64,000 nucleotides of DNA. Origin: an uncultured Prevotella sp. GTDB lineage: Bacteria; Bacteroidota; Bacteroidia; Bacteroidales; Bacteroidaceae. Shown here one piece after another: positions 9,783 through 18,633 of this stretch. Below the pieces are notes generated by a model. That model worked only from the letters and a program-made list of their open reading frames with translations, made no database searches and had not been told where the DNA came from. Every line of letters begins with the position of its first letter. Positions within the stretch are counted from its first letter, which is position 1. The position numbers and the translations under genes are program-made. The stretch spans positions 19,414 through 83,413 of the forward strand of contig CALUGP010000011.1 in assembly GCA_944320195.1 (NCBI GenBank), read 5' to 3'.

Positions 9783-10060
9783 GGTTCATCCGCAAACCTT
9801 TTGGATTAAATATAAGTTCTATTAATAACAACATCCAACCTTAATCCAGGCGGTCAGTAACTGTCATTCCGCGCTCCGACGCGGAATCCAGAGAACATCC
9901 TATACATCAAACAGTATATGCAGTATTTACTGGATTCCGCGTCGGAGCGCGGAATGACAGTTACCGACTGCCTGGATTATGGCAGGATGTATTTGTAAAT
10001 GAAATAATGTGTCACATTTAATAGAGCCATATGTCCATCCAAAAGGTTTGCGGATGAATC
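9783..10060. mobile_element. Family B MITE-like element with 50-base inverted repeat
   Basis: Terminal inverted repeats of 24 bases start GGTTCATCCGCAAACCTTTT, with one mismatch. They share the outer 12 bases with family A. The duplication CGAAAGGT flanks the element (9775-9782 and 10061-10068). Inside, 9842-9891 pairs with 9930-9979 (two mismatches in 50), enclosing a 38-base loop. The arms contain the ATTCCGCG/CGCGGAAT motif. There is no reading frame of interest. It starts 8 bases after family A copy 2. Confidence 0.85.
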
Positions 10061-10162
10061 CGAAAGGTGGCCTTTCGCATTGCAAAAGGCCGCAAAACGC
10101 ACGCCAAAAGGCCGTCTTTCGCAAGCTAAAAGACGGCCTTTCGCAAAGGCGCTGATTATCAG
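10061..10162. repeat. GACGGCC palindromic array R2 (right part)
   Basis: The array includes the blocks GAAAGGTGGCCTTTC, AAAAGGCCGCAAAA, AAAAGGCCGTCTTTC and AAAAGACGGCCTTTC. Nine bases after the last block comes the box CTGATTATCAG (10152-10162). The two mobile elements at 9561-10060 appear to have split this array, since array-like bases also occur at 9541-9560. Confidence 0.75.
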
Positions 10163-10285
10163 CCGGTTACGAAACGGGGACAAACGCCGCCGCAAAAGGC
10201 GTGCGGACGGCACGCAAGGACGGCCCCCGCGGCATGAAAAAGGCGTGCGGACACAACGCCCGCACGCCTTAGATAAACAAGAAAG

Positions 10286-10357
10286 TGGTCTCACCGAGAA
10301 TCGAACTCGGATCTAATCTTTAGGAGAGACTTGTTCTATCCATTGAACTATGAGACC
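10286..10357 (-). tRNA. tRNA-Arg (anticodon CCT)
   Basis: The minus strand folds into a full cloverleaf. The acceptor stem is GGTCTCA/TGAGACC with discriminator A. The D arm is GTTC...GAAC, the anticodon stem AGTCT/AGATT has loop CTCCTAA (anticodon CCT, reading AGG), and the T arm is CCGAG-TTCGATT-CTCGG. CCA is not encoded as a full triplet. Confidence 0.95.
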
Positions 10358-10368
10358 CAATCCGCGTG

Positions 10369-10400
10369 CAAAGGTAATCGGTTTAAGCCGTAAAACCAAA
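10369..10400 (-). promoter_or_regulatory. Promoter of tRNA-Arg
   Basis: Minus-strand TTTG (10397-10400), exactly 20 bases, then TACCTTTG (10369-10376). The -7 box lies 12 bases before the tRNA 5' end. Confidence 0.82.
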
Positions 10401-10464
10401 TAATTTGCTAAAAAACATGTAAACGATTAAACTTTTCGGCATTGTTTCAATCAGAATAAGTGTT

Positions 10465-12954
10465 ATGAAGAAACTTATTATTTTTTGCCTGCTCATGCTT
10501 GCCGCCGCCGTCTGCCACGCGCAGGGCAGCGCCAAGGGAAAGATTGTAGACTCGGCAACCGGAGAGCCGCTGTCGTTCGTAAACGTGTCAGTATATGACA
10601 GCGCAACGCAAAAATTCATAAAAGGAGCCATGTCTGACGACAAGGGGCAGTTCAACATCGGCGGACTGCCATACGGCAACTACACCGTCAAGATGTCGTA
10701 CATTGGCTACACCGACGTGGCCCGCAACTTCACCGTGGGCGAAGAGCACAAGCACGAGAACATGAACCTTGTGCACATGACGGAGAACAGCCAGACACTG
10801 GAGGAGGTGACCGTGACCGCCCAACGCCCCGGCATGAGGCTCGAAGTGGACCGCAAGTCGTTTGACGTGTCGCAGGACATAAACAACGCCGGCATGGCCG
10901 CAACCGACGTGCTTGAGAACATCCCGTCAGTCGAGGTGGACACCGACGGCAACATATCGCTGCGCGGAAACACCAGCGTGGAAGTGTGGATAAACGGAAA
11001 GGCCAGCGGACTGACCAGCGACAACCGCGCCGAGATACTGCAACAGATACCATCCGAGAGCATCGACCGCATCGAGGTGATAGACAACCCGTCGGCCAAG
11101 TTCAGCGCCGAGGGCAGCGCGGGCATCATCAACATCGTACTCAAGAAGAACCGCACGGCCGGATACTACGGCTCGGCGCAGGCCGGAGGCAGCACCACCG
11201 GCAACGCCAACGTAAGCGGAAACCTGAACTTCAACATAGGCCGCTGGGAGGGATACGCCAACATAGGCTACCGCCACCGCGCCAACGAGGGAGGCTCATA
11301 CAGCTACCAGGAATACCTCAACACCAACCAGTACCAGACATACACCACCGACAACGACCGCATGGGCAACAACCTCTTCGCCCGCGCCGGCGTAACCTAC
11401 AACGCCACGGACAAAGACGCCTTCTCGCTAAACGGCATGACGATGATAGGAAGCCACAAGAACGGCGGCGTAACGCCCTACCATTACGGCACGATAGGCG
11501 CCCCAGAAGACTCATACATCATGCTGCGCAACTCGTCGGGACACAACGACATGCGCATGCTCTACGGCGAATTCAACTACCGCCACAACTTCACCGACAA
11601 GCACTACCTGGACTTCACCGTGGATTACCACAACTGGCGCATGGACCAGGAGAACATCTACCAGGACAGCACGACGTACTTCGACCAGCCGCGGCCCACC
11701 GAATACGACTACCAGTACCGCCCGATGTACTCGCGCAACCACTCATGGGAGATGAAACTCGACTACGAGAACCCCATAGCCGAGAACTGGCTGCTGCAAG
11801 CCGGATACCAAGGCAACTTCGACCGCGACAACTCCCCGCAGGAAAGCTACATCGACGAGACGTCATGGAACGGCGCGAACATGACGGAAGACAAGGACTA
11901 TTACAACCGCTTCATGTACAACCAGGACCTGCACGCGCTGTACGCCACGGTCACCACAAAGTTCGGCAAGCTCGGCGTAATGGCCGGACTGCGCGGCGAA
12001 TACTGGCGTGTGAACACATCAAGCTACAGCTACGAACAGGAACATGACCCCTCGAAGCGCGACAAGCCGTTCAAAAAAGACTTCTTCCAGCTCTTCCCAA
12101 GCGTGTTCCTTTCTTACCAGATAGACGACAGCCAGCAGCTCCAGCTCAACTATACGCGACGCCTGCGCCGTCCGCGCGGACACCAGCTGAACAGCTTCCG
12201 CAACACACGCGACGCGTCGATGATATCGTTCGGCAACCCCAGGCTTACCCCTGAGTACAGCAACTCGTTCTCACTGAACTACCTGAAGACATGGAGCGCC
12301 AACTCCGTCCTGGTCAGCGCATACTACCGCCCCACCGACGACGTAATACAACGCATCAACTACCAGAGCAGCACCGACAACCAGATGTACTCCACATACA
12401 TGAACGTGTCGAGCAGCGTAAGCACCGGACTGGAGCTTGTAATGAAAAACCAGCTGTTCAAGATACTCAACCTCACCACCACGGCCAACGCCTACTACTA
12501 CAAGCTCAACGGCTTCAGATACGACATTGACGGACAAACCATAACCGGGGAGAGCGACAACAACTTCACATGGAACGCCAGAATGCAGGCATCACTCATG
12601 CTGCCTTACGACATATCCGTGCAGCTGACGGGACGCTACCGCTCACGACAGGTAATCACGCAGGGATACCGCAAGGCCAACTTCAGCATGAACTTCGGCA
12701 TACGCAAGACGTTCCTCAACCGCAAACTCACGCTCGCCCTGAACTGCCGCGACATCCTGAACTCGCGCAAGTTCGAGAACTTCACAAGCTCGGAAACGTT
12801 CACACGCCACCAGAAAAACTGGGGAAGCGGACGCACGCTCAACATGACCCTGACCTACAGCTTCGGCAACATGAAGGCCAAGCAGCCCAAGAAGAAGGTG
12901 AACAACAGCGCCAACATGGGCGGCGATGACGGCGGAATGGACGGAATGGAATAA
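10465..12954 (+). CDS. TonB-dependent receptor-like outer-membrane beta-barrel protein
   Basis: This 829-residue protein has a signal peptide ending at HAQG and a carboxypeptidase-regulatory-like domain at about residues 24-105 (GKIVDSATGEPLSFVNVSVY). A plug-like domain at about 115-235 contains DVLENIPSVEVDTDG and EGSAGIINIVLKKN, and a barrel of the outer-membrane beta-barrel type 3 follows. Such receptors are common in Bacteroidetes, usually without a SusD partner, and their substrates are mostly unknown. The C-terminus is odd. After the last strand (TLTYSFG) comes a Lys-rich then Gly/Asp/Met-rich tail of about 25 residues, not the usual terminal aromatic residue. It is a single gene ending in a strong bidirectional hairpin shared with metG. 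The upstream sequence TTTG-N20-TAAACTTT is only a weak promoter match. Confidence 0.82.
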   Translation: MKKLIIFCLLMLAAAVCHAQGSAKGKIVDSATGEPLSFVNVSVYDSATQKFIKGAMSDDKGQFNIGGLPYGNYTVKMSYIGYTDVARNFTVGEEHKHENMNLVHMTENSQTLEEVTVTAQRPGMRLEVDRKSFDVSQDINNAGMAATDVLENIPSVEVDTDGNISLRGNTSVEVWINGKASGLTSDNRAEILQQIPSESIDRIEVIDNPSAKFSAEGSAGIINIVLKKNRTAGYYGSAQAGGSTTGNANVSGNLNFNIGRWEGYANIGYRHRANEGGSYSYQEYLNTNQYQTYTTDNDRMGNNLFARAGVTYNATDKDAFSLNGMTMIGSHKNGGVTPYHYGTIGAPEDSYIMLRNSSGHNDMRMLYGEFNYRHNFTDKHYLDFTVDYHNWRMDQENIYQDSTTYFDQPRPTEYDYQYRPMYSRNHSWEMKLDYENPIAENWLLQAGYQGNFDRDNSPQESYIDETSWNGANMTEDKDYYNRFMYNQDLHALYATVTTKFGKLGVMAGLRGEYWRVNTSSYSYEQEHDPSKRDKPFKKDFFQLFPSVFLSYQIDDSQQLQLNYTRRLRRPRGHQLNSFRNTRDASMISFGNPRLTPEYSNSFSLNYLKTWSANSVLVSAYYRPTDDVIQRINYQSSTDNQMYSTYMNVSSSVSTGLELVMKNQLFKILNLTTTANAYYYKLNGFRYDIDGQTITGESDNNFTWNARMQASLMLPYDISVQLTGRYRSRQVITQGYRKANFSMNFGIRKTFLNRKLTLALNCRDILNSRKFENFTSSETFTRHQKNWGSGRTLNMTLTYSFGNMKAKQPKKKVNNSANMGGDDGGMDGME

Positions 12955-12965
12955 AAAAACAGGAG

Positions 12966-13083
12966 TAAAGTAGTAATGAGAAGAGGAGTAAAGAAGTAAG
13001 TAGATTTGCTATGCTGGCATAAACAAGACAGCCGCAAAGGCAAATCTACTTACTTCTTTACTCCTCCTCTCCTTACTACTTTA
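12966..13083. terminator. Bidirectional terminator: 44-base inverted repeat
   Basis: The left arm 12966-13009 pairs with 13040-13083 with about three mismatches. The left arm is purine-rich (words GTAAAG, AAGTAAG) and the right arm pyrimidine-rich. It lies between the convergent barrel-protein gene and metG, so it can end transcription from both sides. Confidence 0.75.
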
Positions 13084-13092
13084 TAAAGATTT

Positions 13093-15141
13093 TCAGCACA
13101 CCTGGCTACCAGGCTTCACGTCGGCGGAGGTTGTTATGACGCTGAGTTGTCCGTCAAAATCCTCTGCCGAGAGTATCATGCCCTGGCTCTCGATGCCTTT
13201 CAGGGTGCGCGGAGCAAGGTTCGCAACGAAACATACGCGCTTGCCTACAAGATCCTCTGGCTTGTAGTACTTGGCGATACCGCTCACGATGGTGCGGTCC
13301 TGGCCGCTGCCGTCGTCGATGGTGAACTTCAACAACTTGTCTGCCTTCTTCACTTTCTCACATGCTTTGATGAGACCTACGCGCACGTCAATCTTCTCGA
13401 AGTCCTCGAAAGCTATCGTCGGCTTTATCTCTTTAGCCTTGTATTCGGCCGCGGCGTTGGCTTTCTTGGTGGCTTCCAGCTTGTCGAGCTGATACAGGAT
13501 TACGTCATCCTCAATCTTTTCGAAAAGCAGTTCGGGCGCAGCCAGCCGGTGTCCGGGCTGCAAGAGGTCTACGGAGCCTAACTGGTTCCAGTCGAACGAG
13601 TCGATGTTCAACATTTTCCTGAGACGCGCGCTGCTGAAAGGCAGGAACGGTTCGAAGGCTATCGCCAGGTTGGCAACAAGCTGAAGCGAGATGTTTAGGA
13701 TGGTTTCAACGCGCTTCATGTCGGTCTTGGCCACCTTCCACGGCTCACAGTCAGCAATGTACTTGTTGCCGATACGGGCAAGGTTCATGGCCTCTTTCAG
13801 CGCGTCGCGGAACTTGAAGTTGTCCAACAGGCGCTCAACGTCGGCCTTCACGCCGTGGAACTCGTCAATGGTCTGGCGGTCGATGTCCTGCAGTTCGCCG
13901 CAAGCGGGCACCACTCCGTCCCAGTATTTCTTGGTAAGCTGCAGCGCGCGGTTTACGAAGTTGCCGTAAATGCCCACCAGCTCGCTGTTGTTTCGCTCCT
14001 GAAAATCTTTCCAGGTGAAGTTGTTGTCCTTGGTCTCGGGAGCGTTGGCCGTGAGCACGTAGCGCAACACGTCCTGCTTGCCGGGCAGCTCTTCAAGATA
14101 CTCGTGCAGCCACACGGCCCAGTTGCGCGAGGTCGAAATCTTGTCGTTCTCGAGGTTGAGGAACTCGTTTGCGGGCACGTTGTCAGGCAGGATGTAGCCT
14201 CCGTGAGCCTTCAGCATGGCGGGGAAGATGATGCAATGGAACACGATATTATCCTTGCCGATGAAGTGTACGAGGCGTGTGTCGGGATCCTTCCACCATG
14301 TCTCCCAATCCTCTGGCATAAGCTCCTGAGTGTTTGAGATGTATCCTATGGGCGCGTCGAACCACACATAGAGCACCTTTCCCTCAGCACCTTCCACTGG
14401 AACGGGTATTCCCCAGTCGAGGTCGCGCGTCATCGCGCGGGGCTGGAGGTCAAGGTCGAGCCACGACTTGCACTGTCCGTACACGTTCGGGCGCCACTCC
14501 TTGTGGCCTTCAAGTATCCATTCTTTCAGCCAATCCTGGTACTCATTGAGCGGCAGATACCAGTTCTTGGTTTCCTTCAACACCGGTTTCGAGCCGCTGA
14601 TGGCGCTTACGGGGTTGATAAGTTCGGTCGGGTCGAGGTCGCTTCCGCACTTCTCGCACTGGTCGCCGTACGCCTTCGGGTTGTGGCAGTGGGGGCATTC
14701 GCCCGTGATGTAGCGGTCGGCAAGGAACTGCTTTGCCTCCTCGTCGTAATACTGCATCGACGTTTTCTCCACCAGCTTGCCCTCGTCGTAGAGCTTCTTA
14801 AAGAACTCCGAGGCCACGCGCGAATGTGTCTCAGACGTGGTGCGGCTGTAAATGTCGAACGAGATGCCGAAGTCGGCAAAGCTGTTCTTTATCATCGCGT
14901 GGTAGCGGTCTACCACCTGCTGGGGCGTTATGCCCTCCTTCTTGGCGCGGATGGTGATGGGCACGCCGTGCTCGTCGCTTCCGCAGATGAACTTAACGTC
15001 TTGTCCTTTCAGTCTAAGGTAGCGCACGTAGATGTCCGCCGGCACGTACACCCCGGCCAGGTGGCCTATGTGCACTCCGCCGTTGGCGTAAGGCAGGGCG
15101 GCGGTGACGGTGGTGCGCTTATAATTCTTCTTCTCTTCCAT
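13093..15141 (-). CDS. metG: Methionyl-tRNA synthetase
   Basis: The 682-residue protein charges tRNA-Met in the cytoplasm. The HIGH motif is literal at residues 24-27 (GGVHIGHL). A zinc-binding knuckle CPHC...CEKC lies near residues 145-165, and the KMSKS loop appears as KISTS. A C-terminal EMAP/Trbp111-like tRNA-binding domain fills about the last 105 residues ([19 protein letters not shown]). The start at 15141 is chosen because the upstream in-frame part (to 15192) runs through the promoter. The -7 box at 15190 agrees with this start. Length fits the long bacterial MetG form with the extra dimerisation domain. Confidence 0.96.
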   Translation of the reverse strand: MEEKKNYKRTTVTAALPYANGGVHIGHLAGVYVPADIYVRYLRLKGQDVKFICGSDEHGVPITIRAKKEGITPQQVVDRYHAMIKNSFADFGISFDIYSRTTSETHSRVASEFFKKLYDEGKLVEKTSMQYYDEEAKQFLADRYITGECPHCHNPKAYGDQCEKCGSDLDPTELINPVSAISGSKPVLKETKNWYLPLNEYQDWLKEWILEGHKEWRPNVYGQCKSWLDLDLQPRAMTRDLDWGIPVPVEGAEGKVLYVWFDAPIGYISNTQELMPEDWETWWKDPDTRLVHFIGKDNIVFHCIIFPAMLKAHGGYILPDNVPANEFLNLENDKISTSRNWAVWLHEYLEELPGKQDVLRYVLTANAPETKDNNFTWKDFQERNNSELVGIYGNFVNRALQLTKKYWDGVVPACGELQDIDRQTIDEFHGVKADVERLLDNFKFRDALKEAMNLARIGNKYIADCEPWKVAKTDMKRVETILNISLQLVANLAIAFEPFLPFSSARLRKMLNIDSFDWNQLGSVDLLQPGHRLAAPELLFEKIEDDVILYQLDKLEATKKANAAAEYKAKEIKPTIAFEDFEKIDVRVGLIKACEKVKKADKLLKFTIDDGSGQDRTIVSGIAKYYKPEDLVGKRVCFVANLAPRTLKGIESQGMILSAEDFDGQLSVITTSADVKPGSQVC

Positions 15142-15189
15142 AATCGGTTTTAATGAGACTAATGGGCCGCATGGGCCTGATATTCGGTG

Positions 15190-15197
15190 CAAAATTA
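15190..15197 (-). promoter_or_regulatory. -7 promoter element of metG
   Basis: TAATTTTG on the minus strand matches TAnnTTTG and lies 48 bases upstream of the chosen metG start. No clear TTG was found at the -33 distance. Confidence 0.5.
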
Positions 15198-15274
15198 CTG
15201 AAAAAAATCGGATTTATAGCTACACAAACATTATTTTTGCGTTTGCCGGAGCTTGACGGAAGATATCAAAAAAA

Positions 15275-15313
15275 GCGTAACCTATGGAGTGGGCTTGCAT
15301 CCATAAGCTACGC
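15275..15313 (-). terminator. Hairpin after the GIY-YIG-like gene
   Basis: GCGTA and TATGGA pair with TCCATA and TACGC across an 11-base loop with a small internal bulge. It lies 43 bases after the stop of the upstream minus-strand gene. AAAAAAA on the plus strand (15267-15274) becomes a T-run after the stem on the minus strand, as in an intrinsic terminator. Confidence 0.6.
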
Positions 15314-15355
15314 CTATAACGAAAAAGCGGCCTGGCAGGCTGACTGACGGCCTCA

Positions 15356-15859
15356 TCAGTCTACCAGATTGGCGAACGGACGGCGGCCGCCATGCTTCGT
15401 CTTGAACTCCTGGATCATAAGTTTCTCAACATCGCGCGGTTCTTCATCCGTAATCAGTTTCCAGCAGACCACAAGGTCTTTGGCGTCTTCCAGCTGCCAG
15501 ATATAGCGTCCGCCGCGATGTCCTACGGCCATGCCTTGGCCGAAACGCACATACTGGCTGAGCCTGCTTTGCAGCGTGGCGCTGCTCTTCAGTCCGCCGG
15601 CCTTGCCGAAATACATTATCGACGTGTCGTCAAGCCAGTTGCGCTGAAGCTCGTCCAAGCCTACATTGGGGTCTTCTCCCTTGAAGAATCCTCCCGTGCC
15701 CCGGCTGAGAAACGCCGGCTTGCCGTCGTCTTGCCTCATCACAACATATACGCCCGGCCTTGCCGGAACTACGCTTATGTCGGCCATAAGCCTGCCAATG
15801 GTTACAAACCCGCTGAAACCAGCCTCTTCAAGTTCTTGTTTTTCCAATTCGAATTTCAT
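15356..15859 (-). CDS. GIY-YIG-like domain protein of unknown function
   Basis: This 167-residue soluble protein has PGVYVVMR (about residue 35) followed by IMYFGKAGG (about residue 82). The spacing and pattern resemble the GIY and YIG halves of the GIY-YIG nuclease superfamily. A following Arg (LQSRLSQY) and a later Glu (DVEKLMIQEF) are candidates for the catalytic Arg and Glu. It lacks any DNA-binding extension and is much shorter than UvrC or homing nucleases. It resembles small stand-alone members found across Bacteroidetes. It lies alone between metG and a small membrane protein gene. Function is unknown and nuclease activity is not assured. Confidence 0.55.
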   Translation of the reverse strand: MKFELEKQELEEAGFSGFVTIGRLMADISVVPARPGVYVVMRQDDGKPAFLSRGTGGFFKGEDPNVGLDELQRNWLDDTSIMYFGKAGGLKSSATLQSRLSQYVRFGQGMAVGHRGGRYIWQLEDAKDLVVCWKLITDEEPRDVEKLMIQEFKTKHGGRRPFANLVD

Positions 15860-15932
15860 GACATATATGATATTTGATGTTGGTTGTTTCCCCTTATCAC
15901 GGCCTACGGCCGCGCCATGCGGTGAGCCTGTG

Positions 15933-16175
15933 TCACAGCCATAACATGAACAGCCACATGACCGAGGCTATCGTTCCTAACACCGCCACTATCTTTGCCT
16001 GGGTGTCCTTGCCCATCTTGTGGAAGTAATAGACCAGGAAGGCGAACACCAACGGCATCGCCAGAGCCACCAAGACTCCTACTAACAGCCAAATCGGCAA
16101 TACAAGCCATGACAGCGCACTCACATCGGTGGAATATCCTTTAATCTCGTCTTTGTCGTCAAAATATACTCTCAT
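15933..16175 (-). CDS. Small two-helix membrane protein
   Basis: I chose the Met at 16175, giving 80 residues; the frame stays open to 16238 but the extra part looks non-coding. A short charged N-terminus (MRVYFDDKDEIKGYST) is followed by two hydrophobic helices (about residues 20-48 and 57-78) with a basic loop, HKMGKDTQAK, between them. The pattern suggests an inner-membrane protein with a cytoplasmic loop. I do not recognise a family. It lies 86 bases downstream of the WYL regulator on the same strand and may be its target or partner, which is inference from position only. Confidence 0.6.
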   Translation of the reverse strand: MRVYFDDKDEIKGYSTDVSALSWLVLPIWLLVGVLVALAMPLVFAFLVYYFHKMGKDTQAKIVAVLGTIASVMWLFMLWL

Positions 16176-16261
16176 AGTCTTTGATTTTACTGGTTTGACA
16201 TGATGTTGCCCGGAAAGCATCACAAAGATGCATGTCATGGCGCGTCGGCATGCCTCCTGTG

Positions 16262-17176
16262 TCAGGAGTTGCGCTTCAGCGCCTCTTCATAAACATGGCG
16301 TATGCGTTCGCGCAGATGCTGAGGCTTGACCACTTCGAGCGAACGGCTGCGCGAGAGCAGCTCCATTACAAAGTCGTTGGTTATGCGAAGGCGCAGCGAT
16401 ATGCGCAGTCCGTCGGGCGTGTCTGCAAGTATGCGCTGCGAACGGTGTATCGGAGCCGACTTTACAAAGCGTCCGTCAAGAGCGTCATACTTCAGTTCTA
16501 TGTCCTCCACCGGTATCGACGGATCGTTCCAGAGGCCGTAGCTGTCGTTGAAGAGGTCGGCCACACTGACGTTGGTGTTGCGCTCGAAGGTAACGTCCTC
16601 CCGTATTTCAAGGCCGCGTATGCGGTCAATGCCAAATGTCTTCATCGTTGCGCCGTCGTAGGCCAGCAGATACCACCTCTGGTTTGACTCCTTGAGAAAA
16701 TGCGGCAACACACTGAAATGTTTTTCGGCGCAGTCGTTGCGGTAGTTCACATAGTCAAACTCCACGGGGTGCAAAGCGTGTATTGCCTTCACCAGCGGTA
16801 TCAGCCATTCGCTGTATAGCGGACGGTGGTGTTCGGCCAGCACGAACGACGAAAGGTTCTGGTCGCTGTCGATGGCGTTGAGCAGGTCGAAATTCATCAT
16901 CAGCTCGCATATCCGCTCGTCGTAGTCGCCGTAATTCTCGCGGATGAAATAGCCCTGCCGGGTGCGGTTGAACGATATGCTGATGCCGAACAGCTCGGCT
17001 ATGTCGGCAATGTCGCGCTCCAGAGTGCGTCCCGTTATGCCGCGGTATCCGTAACGTTCCCCTATGCGGCTGTTGACATAGTCAAGCAGCTCGCGGCGCG
17101 GAACAAACCGCTCGCGTTGCCTAAGCTTGGTCAATATGAGGAGCATGCGCCTCATTCCTTCAACTTGTTTACTCAT
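16262..17176 (-). CDS. WYL-domain transcriptional regulator
   Basis: With the start at 17176 (MSKQVEGMRRM) the protein has 304 residues. The N-terminal helix-turn-helix region (about 10-75) includes ITGRTLERDIADI, like HTH_11/DeoR-type regulators. The central WYL domain shows the signature RWYLLAYD (about residue 180). A C-terminal WCX-like extension follows. WYL proteins bind nucleic acids or nucleotides and often regulate DNA-damage or defence genes. No defence gene is nearby here. The sequence TATCTTTG at 17197-17204 on the minus strand could be its -7 box, 21 bases upstream of the start. Confidence 0.85.
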   Translation of the reverse strand: MSKQVEGMRRMLLILTKLRQRERFVPRRELLDYVNSRIGERYGYRGITGRTLERDIADIAELFGISISFNRTRQGYFIRENYGDYDERICELMMNFDLLNAIDSDQNLSSFVLAEHHRPLYSEWLIPLVKAIHALHPVEFDYVNYRNDCAEKHFSVLPHFLKESNQRWYLLAYDGATMKTFGIDRIRGLEIREDVTFERNTNVSVADLFNDSYGLWNDPSIPVEDIELKYDALDGRFVKSAPIHRSQRILADTPDGLRISLRLRITNDFVMELLSRSRSLEVVKPQHLRERIRHVYEEALKRNS

Positions 17177-17473
17177 GTCTTCATGTATTATCACTGCAAA
17201 GATAAAGCCGCAAGGCGACAAAACATGTCGTCTTGGAATTTATTTGAAAGACAGATGTTAAATTATCTATAAACCATACGGCCGCCGTTGCCTCTCAAAC
17301 GGCAGCCGGCCACAAATACGGGAATCGCCCTGACCATGCTTTCAGTTCCGCTGAAAAGCGGAATCCGGACAAAGAGCCAAAGGCCTTCCGCCTCCAGGAC
17401 ATCGCGCCAAGGCGCGGTATGACATATGCCGAGCCCACGGTTAAGGTAAGGCTTCACAACCCATTGGTTGCCA

Positions 17474-17575
17474 ACGACTTACAGACGCGCTTGCAAAAGG
17501 CCGTCTTTTAGACTGCAAAAGACGGCAAACCGCGGGGCAAAAGGCCGTCAATCACACGCCGAAAGACGGCCTTTC
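17474..17575. repeat. GACGGCC palindromic array R3
   Basis: A degenerate end box ACGACTTACAG (17474-17484) is followed after 10 bases by four blocks: AAAAGGCCGTCTTTT, AAAAGACGGCAAAC, AAAAGGCCGTCAAT and GAAAGACGGCCTTTC. It lies between divergent genes, so it cannot be a terminator for either. The rest of 17205-17734 has no gene. A short stem TTCCGC/GCGGAA at 17346-17363 and the nearby GGCGCGGTATGACA faintly resemble the arms of the family B element and may be a decayed copy. Confidence 0.72.
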
Positions 17576-17734
17576 ACAAAACCGGCGGAAACCATACAGA
17601 CGGCTTGCGGAAGCGGCCCAACAGGCTGCCGTTAATGAAAAATAACACACCGGAGATTTTACTTTGCCCAAGTTGCAGGGTCATTAAGACAGAACACGCC
17701 CCTAAAACACGGGGCCAACGCACAACCACAAGTG

Positions 17735-18274
17735 ATGAAAACAAGCGAGAACGACATACTGTCGGCACTGAAGGCCGACCCGGACAGGGGCTTCCGCATG
17801 CTGATGGACAAGTACAAGGAGCCTGTCTACTGGCACATACGCCGACTGGTGACGGCGCACGCCGACGCGCAGGACACCACGCAGGAAACCTTCGTGCGCG
17901 TGTTCCGCTCGCTGGACAAGTTCCGCGGCGACAGCTCTCTCACCTCATGGGTGTACCGCATAGCCACGAACGAGGCACTGAGGCAACTCTCTAACCGCAA
18001 CGGGCGGCACATAGGGCTTGACACCGAGGAGCCCGCGGTGAAGGCGATAGCCGCCGACGGGTACGTGGACTACGCCGACCTGGAGGCCGTGAAGCTGCAA
18101 AAGGCCATACTGTCGTTGCCCACAAAGCAGCAGCTGGCGTTCAACCTGCGCTACTACGACGAGCTGGCGTATGACGACATAGCCCAGATAACAGGCTCCA
18201 CGGCCGCAGCCGCGAAAGCCAACTACCACGTGGCGAAGGAGAAAATAGTTGAATACATGAACTCAAACGACTGA
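17735..18274 (+). CDS. ECF-type RNA polymerase sigma factor
   Basis: This 179-residue sigma-70 family protein has region 2 (about residues 20-90: DAQDTTQETFVRVFRSLDKF, SSLTSWVYRIATNEAL) and region 4 (about 120-170: LPTKQQLAFNLRYYDELAYDDIAQITG). It should direct RNA polymerase to a small regulon, probably for envelope stress. I chose the ATG at 17735 over the overlapping GTG at 17732. The next gene starts 5 bases after its stop and looks like a membrane-bound anti-sigma factor. The third gene encodes a Spy-like periplasmic protein. The three form one operon ending in a strong terminator. Confidence 0.92.
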   Translation: MKTSENDILSALKADPDRGFRMLMDKYKEPVYWHIRRLVTAHADAQDTTQETFVRVFRSLDKFRGDSSLTSWVYRIATNEALRQLSNRNGRHIGLDTEEPAVKAIAADGYVDYADLEAVKLQKAILSLPTKQQLAFNLRYYDELAYDDIAQITGSTAAAAKANYHVAKEKIVEYMNSND

Positions 18275-18279
18275 AAAAG

Positions 18280-18615
18280 ATGGACAACCGATTCGATTTC
18301 GACAAGACGGGCAAGCGCATGCCCTACACCGTTCCCGACGGCTTCTTCGACGAACTGGAACGCAACGTGCGCCGCCAGGCGGCCCCACGCCCCGCCACAT
18401 CCGCCAAAAGGAAGCCCCTGTTCAGGCACGTCGCCATGCTGGCGGCCGCATCCGCGGCTGCTGCCATCGCCCTGCCGGTGGTGTTCAGCTACAGGCCCGC
18501 GCCGCAGCCGGCATACACCATGGAGAACGTGGAGCAGGCCTTCGCCGACCTAAGCGGCGAAGACCAGGCATACATACTTGAAGTCTACAACGAAGACATA
18601 TTCATCAACCAATAA
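18280..18615 (+). CDS. Putative anti-sigma factor, single-pass membrane protein
   Basis: The 111-residue protein has a soluble N-terminal part (residues 1-45, with the motif YTVPDGFFDELERNV), one membrane helix (about 47-68, Ala-rich) and a short outer part. In Bacteroidetes, small proteins with the YxVPxGFF motif right after an ECF sigma gene are thought to act as anti-sigma factors. This one lacks a recognisable zinc (ZAS) motif. The name comes from position and topology; binding to the sigma factor is not shown by sequence. Confidence 0.65.
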   Translation: MDNRFDFDKTGKRMPYTVPDGFFDELERNVRRQAAPRPATSAKRKPLFRHVAMLAAASAAAAIALPVVFSYRPAPQPAYTMENVEQAFADLSGEDQAYILEVYNEDIFINQ

Positions 18616-18633
18616 AAAAGAAAGGAGCATGAC

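Noticed and set aside
10986-12047. Shifted plus frame of 353 codons inside the receptor gene
   Set aside because: It overlaps the receptor in another frame on the same strand and is an Arg/Gln/His-rich artefact.
17474-17575. CRISPR array
   Set aside because: Repeats are inverted with respect to each other, only about four per locus, with 6-8-base spacers that are far too short. No cas genes are present.
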